Part shown: piece after piece, positions 62,378-64,000 of the stretch
Position numbering within the stretch: position 1 is the stretch's first letter
How the letters are laid out: each line of letters opens with the position of its first letter
DNA from: JAIBAJ01 sp965284645
GTDB taxonomy: Bacteria; Bacteroidota; Bacteroidia; JAIBAJ01
NCBI GenBank assembly: GCA_965284645.1
Contig: OZ260106.1
Span: 2,418,001 to 2,482,000, forward strand
Direction: 5' to 3'
DNA: 64,000 bases
Made by a program: the position numbers and the translations under genes
The notes under the pieces: generated by a model
The model's input: the letters and a program-made list of their open reading frames with translations, nothing else
Told to the model about the DNA's origin: nothing
The model's database searches: none

Positions 62378-62380
62378 ACC

Positions 62381-62989
62381 ATGACATTCATTATTTTAAT
62401 TGCCACCTGCGTGGTTTCTGTACTCTGCTTTTATAACCAAAGCTTGTTCTATAAATTGGATTTTCAACCCTATGAAATCCAAAGAAATCCAATGAAGGAA
62501 CTTCATCGTTTCCTTACCCATGGATTTATCCATGCCGATTGGATGCATTTGTTGTTCAATATGCTTTCATTTTTCTTTTTTGCAGGAACAGTAGAAATGG
62601 TGTTTCAAGTGAAATTCCCCGAACGAGCTATACTCTATTTCCTTCTGCTGTATATCGGAGGAATTTTTATGAGTGTAATCCACACCTATGAAAAGCATAA
62701 AAATGATATCCATTACCATGGAGTAGGTGCCTCTGGCGGAGTAAGTGCAGTGATGATGGCGAGTGTAATCTATTTTCCTTTAAACGAAATTTGCCTTTAT
62801 GGAATTCTTTGTTTCCCAGGAATTATTTGGGCTATTGTTTATTTAGTGTACTCCTTTTTTATGGGACGTCGAGGTGGCGATTATATTAATCATGATGCTC
62901 ACTTTATTGGTGCAGTTTATGGAGTGGCAATTACCTTGATTCTGGATAGACATGCCTTGTCTGGATTTCTTTCTCAACTAACACAATAA
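62381..62989 (+). CDS. Rhomboid family intramembrane serine protease
   Basis: The 202-aa product has six membrane helices and the rhomboid catalytic dyad: Ser118 in GASGG and His174 in HDAHFIGAVYG. The HADWMHLLFNMLSFFFFA motif of helix 2 with its conserved His and Asn is also clear. Rhomboids cut membrane proteins within the bilayer. The substrate is unknown. It follows the enoyl-CoA hydratase gene after 3 bp, but a functional link is doubtful. Confidence 0.93.
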   Translation: MTFIILIATCVVSVLCFYNQSLFYKLDFQPYEIQRNPMKELHRFLTHGFIHADWMHLLFNMLSFFFFAGTVEMVFQVKFPERAILYFLLLYIGGIFMSVIHTYEKHKNDIHYHGVGASGGVSAVMMASVIYFPLNEICLYGILCFPGIIWAIVYLVYSFFMGRRGGDYINHDAHFIGAVYGVAITLILDRHALSGFLSQLTQ

Positions 62990-63175
62990 AGGAAACACTG
63001 TTCGGAAATGAACAATCGCAACCGAAAATGATCATTGATAAATCTAACCTTGTTTTTTAACCTTTTCTATTTCAGTTATTTAAGTAATTATTTCCTGTTG
63101 GCATAAAGTTCGTAATTCAAGCAGACTTTAAAAACAAAATAAACTACTATTGCAACCTTAATTTTTACAACGCAG

Positions 63176-64000
63176 ATGAAAAAAATGCTTTTTACAGCGA
63201 GCGTGATTGGACTAAGCCTTCAATCCTTTGGTCAGGCCAAATTGATTGAAAAAATTACGGCAAAAGCCAATGAACCAAGCATTCCCTATGAACGGTATCA
63301 ACTTCCAAATGGATTGACAGTATTGATACATGAAGACCACAGCGATCCTATTGTACATGTGGATGTTACCTATCACGTAGGAAGCGCCCGTGAAGAATTG
63401 GGACGTAGCGGTTTTGCCCACTTTTATGAACATATGATGTTCCAAGGCTCTGACCATGTGGAAGACGAACAGCATTTCAAATTGGTTTCAGAGGCCGGTG
63501 GACAAATGAATGGAAGTACCAACACCGACCGAACCAACTATTTCGAAACCCTTCCATCCAACAAATTGGAAATGGCGCTGTGGCTTGAATCAGATCGTAT
63601 GGGTTGGTTATTGGATGCGGTTACCCAACAAAAATTCGAAATTCAACGGGCAACGGTAAAAAACGAACGCGGTCAAAATTACGACAACCGTCCATATGGT
63701 TTAATTTATGAGAAGTTGGGTCAAGCTATTTATCCTTATGGTCACCCCTATTCTTGGAGCACCATAGGATACCTCGAAGAGCTTGATCGTGCTACTTTGG
63801 ATGATTTGAAAAAATTCTTCCTTCGTTGGTACGGTCCGAACAATGCCGTGCTTACAGTAGCTGGGGATGTGAAAAAGGACGAAGTTTTAACCCTTGTAGA
63901 AAAATACTTTGGTCCTATCAACCGCGGTCCGGAAGTGAATAAAATGGATGCTGCCAAAATCAAATTGGAAGCTGATCGCTACATTTCATACGAAGATAAT
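63176..64000 (+). CDS. M16 family zinc metallopeptidase (3' end cut off)
   Basis: The frame is open from ATG 63176 to the window end (275 residues seen). It begins with a signal peptide (MKKMLFTASVIGLSLQSFGQA), then the pitrilysin/M16 domain: the inverted zinc motif H82-F-Y-E85-H86, and the later glutamate region VKNERGQNYDNRPYG that gives the third ligand. Bacteroidota M16 proteins of this type are usually periplasmic and often come as a pair of half-genes or as one double-domain protein; the rest lies outside the window. Confidence 0.93.
   Translation, partial: MKKMLFTASVIGLSLQSFGQAKLIEKITAKANEPSIPYERYQLPNGLTVLIHEDHSDPIVHVDVTYHVGSAREELGRSGFAHFYEHMMFQGSDHVEDEQHFKLVSEAGGQMNGSTNTDRTNYFETLPSNKLEMALWLESDRMGWLLDAVTQQKFEIQRATVKNERGQNYDNRPYGLIYEKLGQAIYPYGHPYSWSTIGYLEELDRATLDDLKKFFLRWYGPNNAVLTVAGDVKKDEVLTLVEKYFGPINRGPEVNKMDAAKIKLEADRYISYEDN

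Overview
The window is chromosomal DNA of a member of the Bacteroidota. The evidence is TonB-dependent receptors with carboxypeptidase-regulatory-like N-termini, a TonB receptor/DUF4249 lipoprotein pair, a type IX secretion (T9SS) sorting domain, a PorE-like OmpA protein, GxxExxY and HYC_CC_PP family proteins, a long S16 tail, and promoters of the Bacteroidota type (TAnnTTTG at -7, TTTG at -33) with little Shine-Dalgarno signal. The base composition is AT-rich. Genus cannot be fixed from this sequence. No phage, CRISPR array, rRNA operon or transposase gene was seen.

Layout. 1-12 kb: a cut-off serine hydrolase, a 73-bp hairpin repeat array, a serC-DUF6913-dapA operon, a SiaB/SiaC phospho-switch pair, DgkA, HPPD, a 1.5 kb repeat-rich gap, then rpsP-rimM with a DUF3108 protein, and a frameshifted metallo-hydrolase gene. 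12-22 kb: a glycosyltransferase/AhpD-like/SDR group, a flavin reductase, DUF808, a flavin amine oxidase, then a four-gene operon running from fabG to a PI-PLC. 22-31 kb: tRNA-Pro, the TonB receptor/DUF4249 pair, and a tightly packed seven-gene photolyase operon (SRPBCC, TspO, DPRP-type photolyase, TIGR03643, FAD-domain photolyase-like protein, a 54-aa DUF2256 protein, SDR). 31-44 kb: a metal-type TonB receptor with HYC_CC_PP, a PhnP-like hydrolase, an rRNA methyltransferase, a PorE-like OmpA protein, purM, and a plug-only TonB protein next to an ECF sigma factor and a TM/TPR protein, followed by an NtrC-like regulator without a helix-turn-helix. 43.7-57.3 kb: the core information block, four tRNAs-tuf-tRNA-Trp-secE-nusG-rplKAJL-rpoBC. 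57.3-64 kb: a repeat-rich gap, a MacB-type permease with a mini T9SS protein, folC, an enoyl-CoA hydratase, a rhomboid protease, and the start of an M16 peptidase.

The strongest unexplained signal is in the intergenic DNA. Seven copies of a ~165-190 bp element (family G) share a GGCGGGCC end and a 10-bp stem whose two arms change together between copies, which points to selection for a fold. A second family (A, ~170 bp) has 12-bp terminal inverted repeats of MITE type and often lies beside family G. One A copy is split by a 137-bp third element flanked by a 4-bp duplication, and a relative of that insert lies near 9.05 kb. With these sit a hairpin tandem array and two heptanucleotide microsatellites. 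Among the genes, the photolyase operon and the plug/ECF/TPR cluster are the most interesting.
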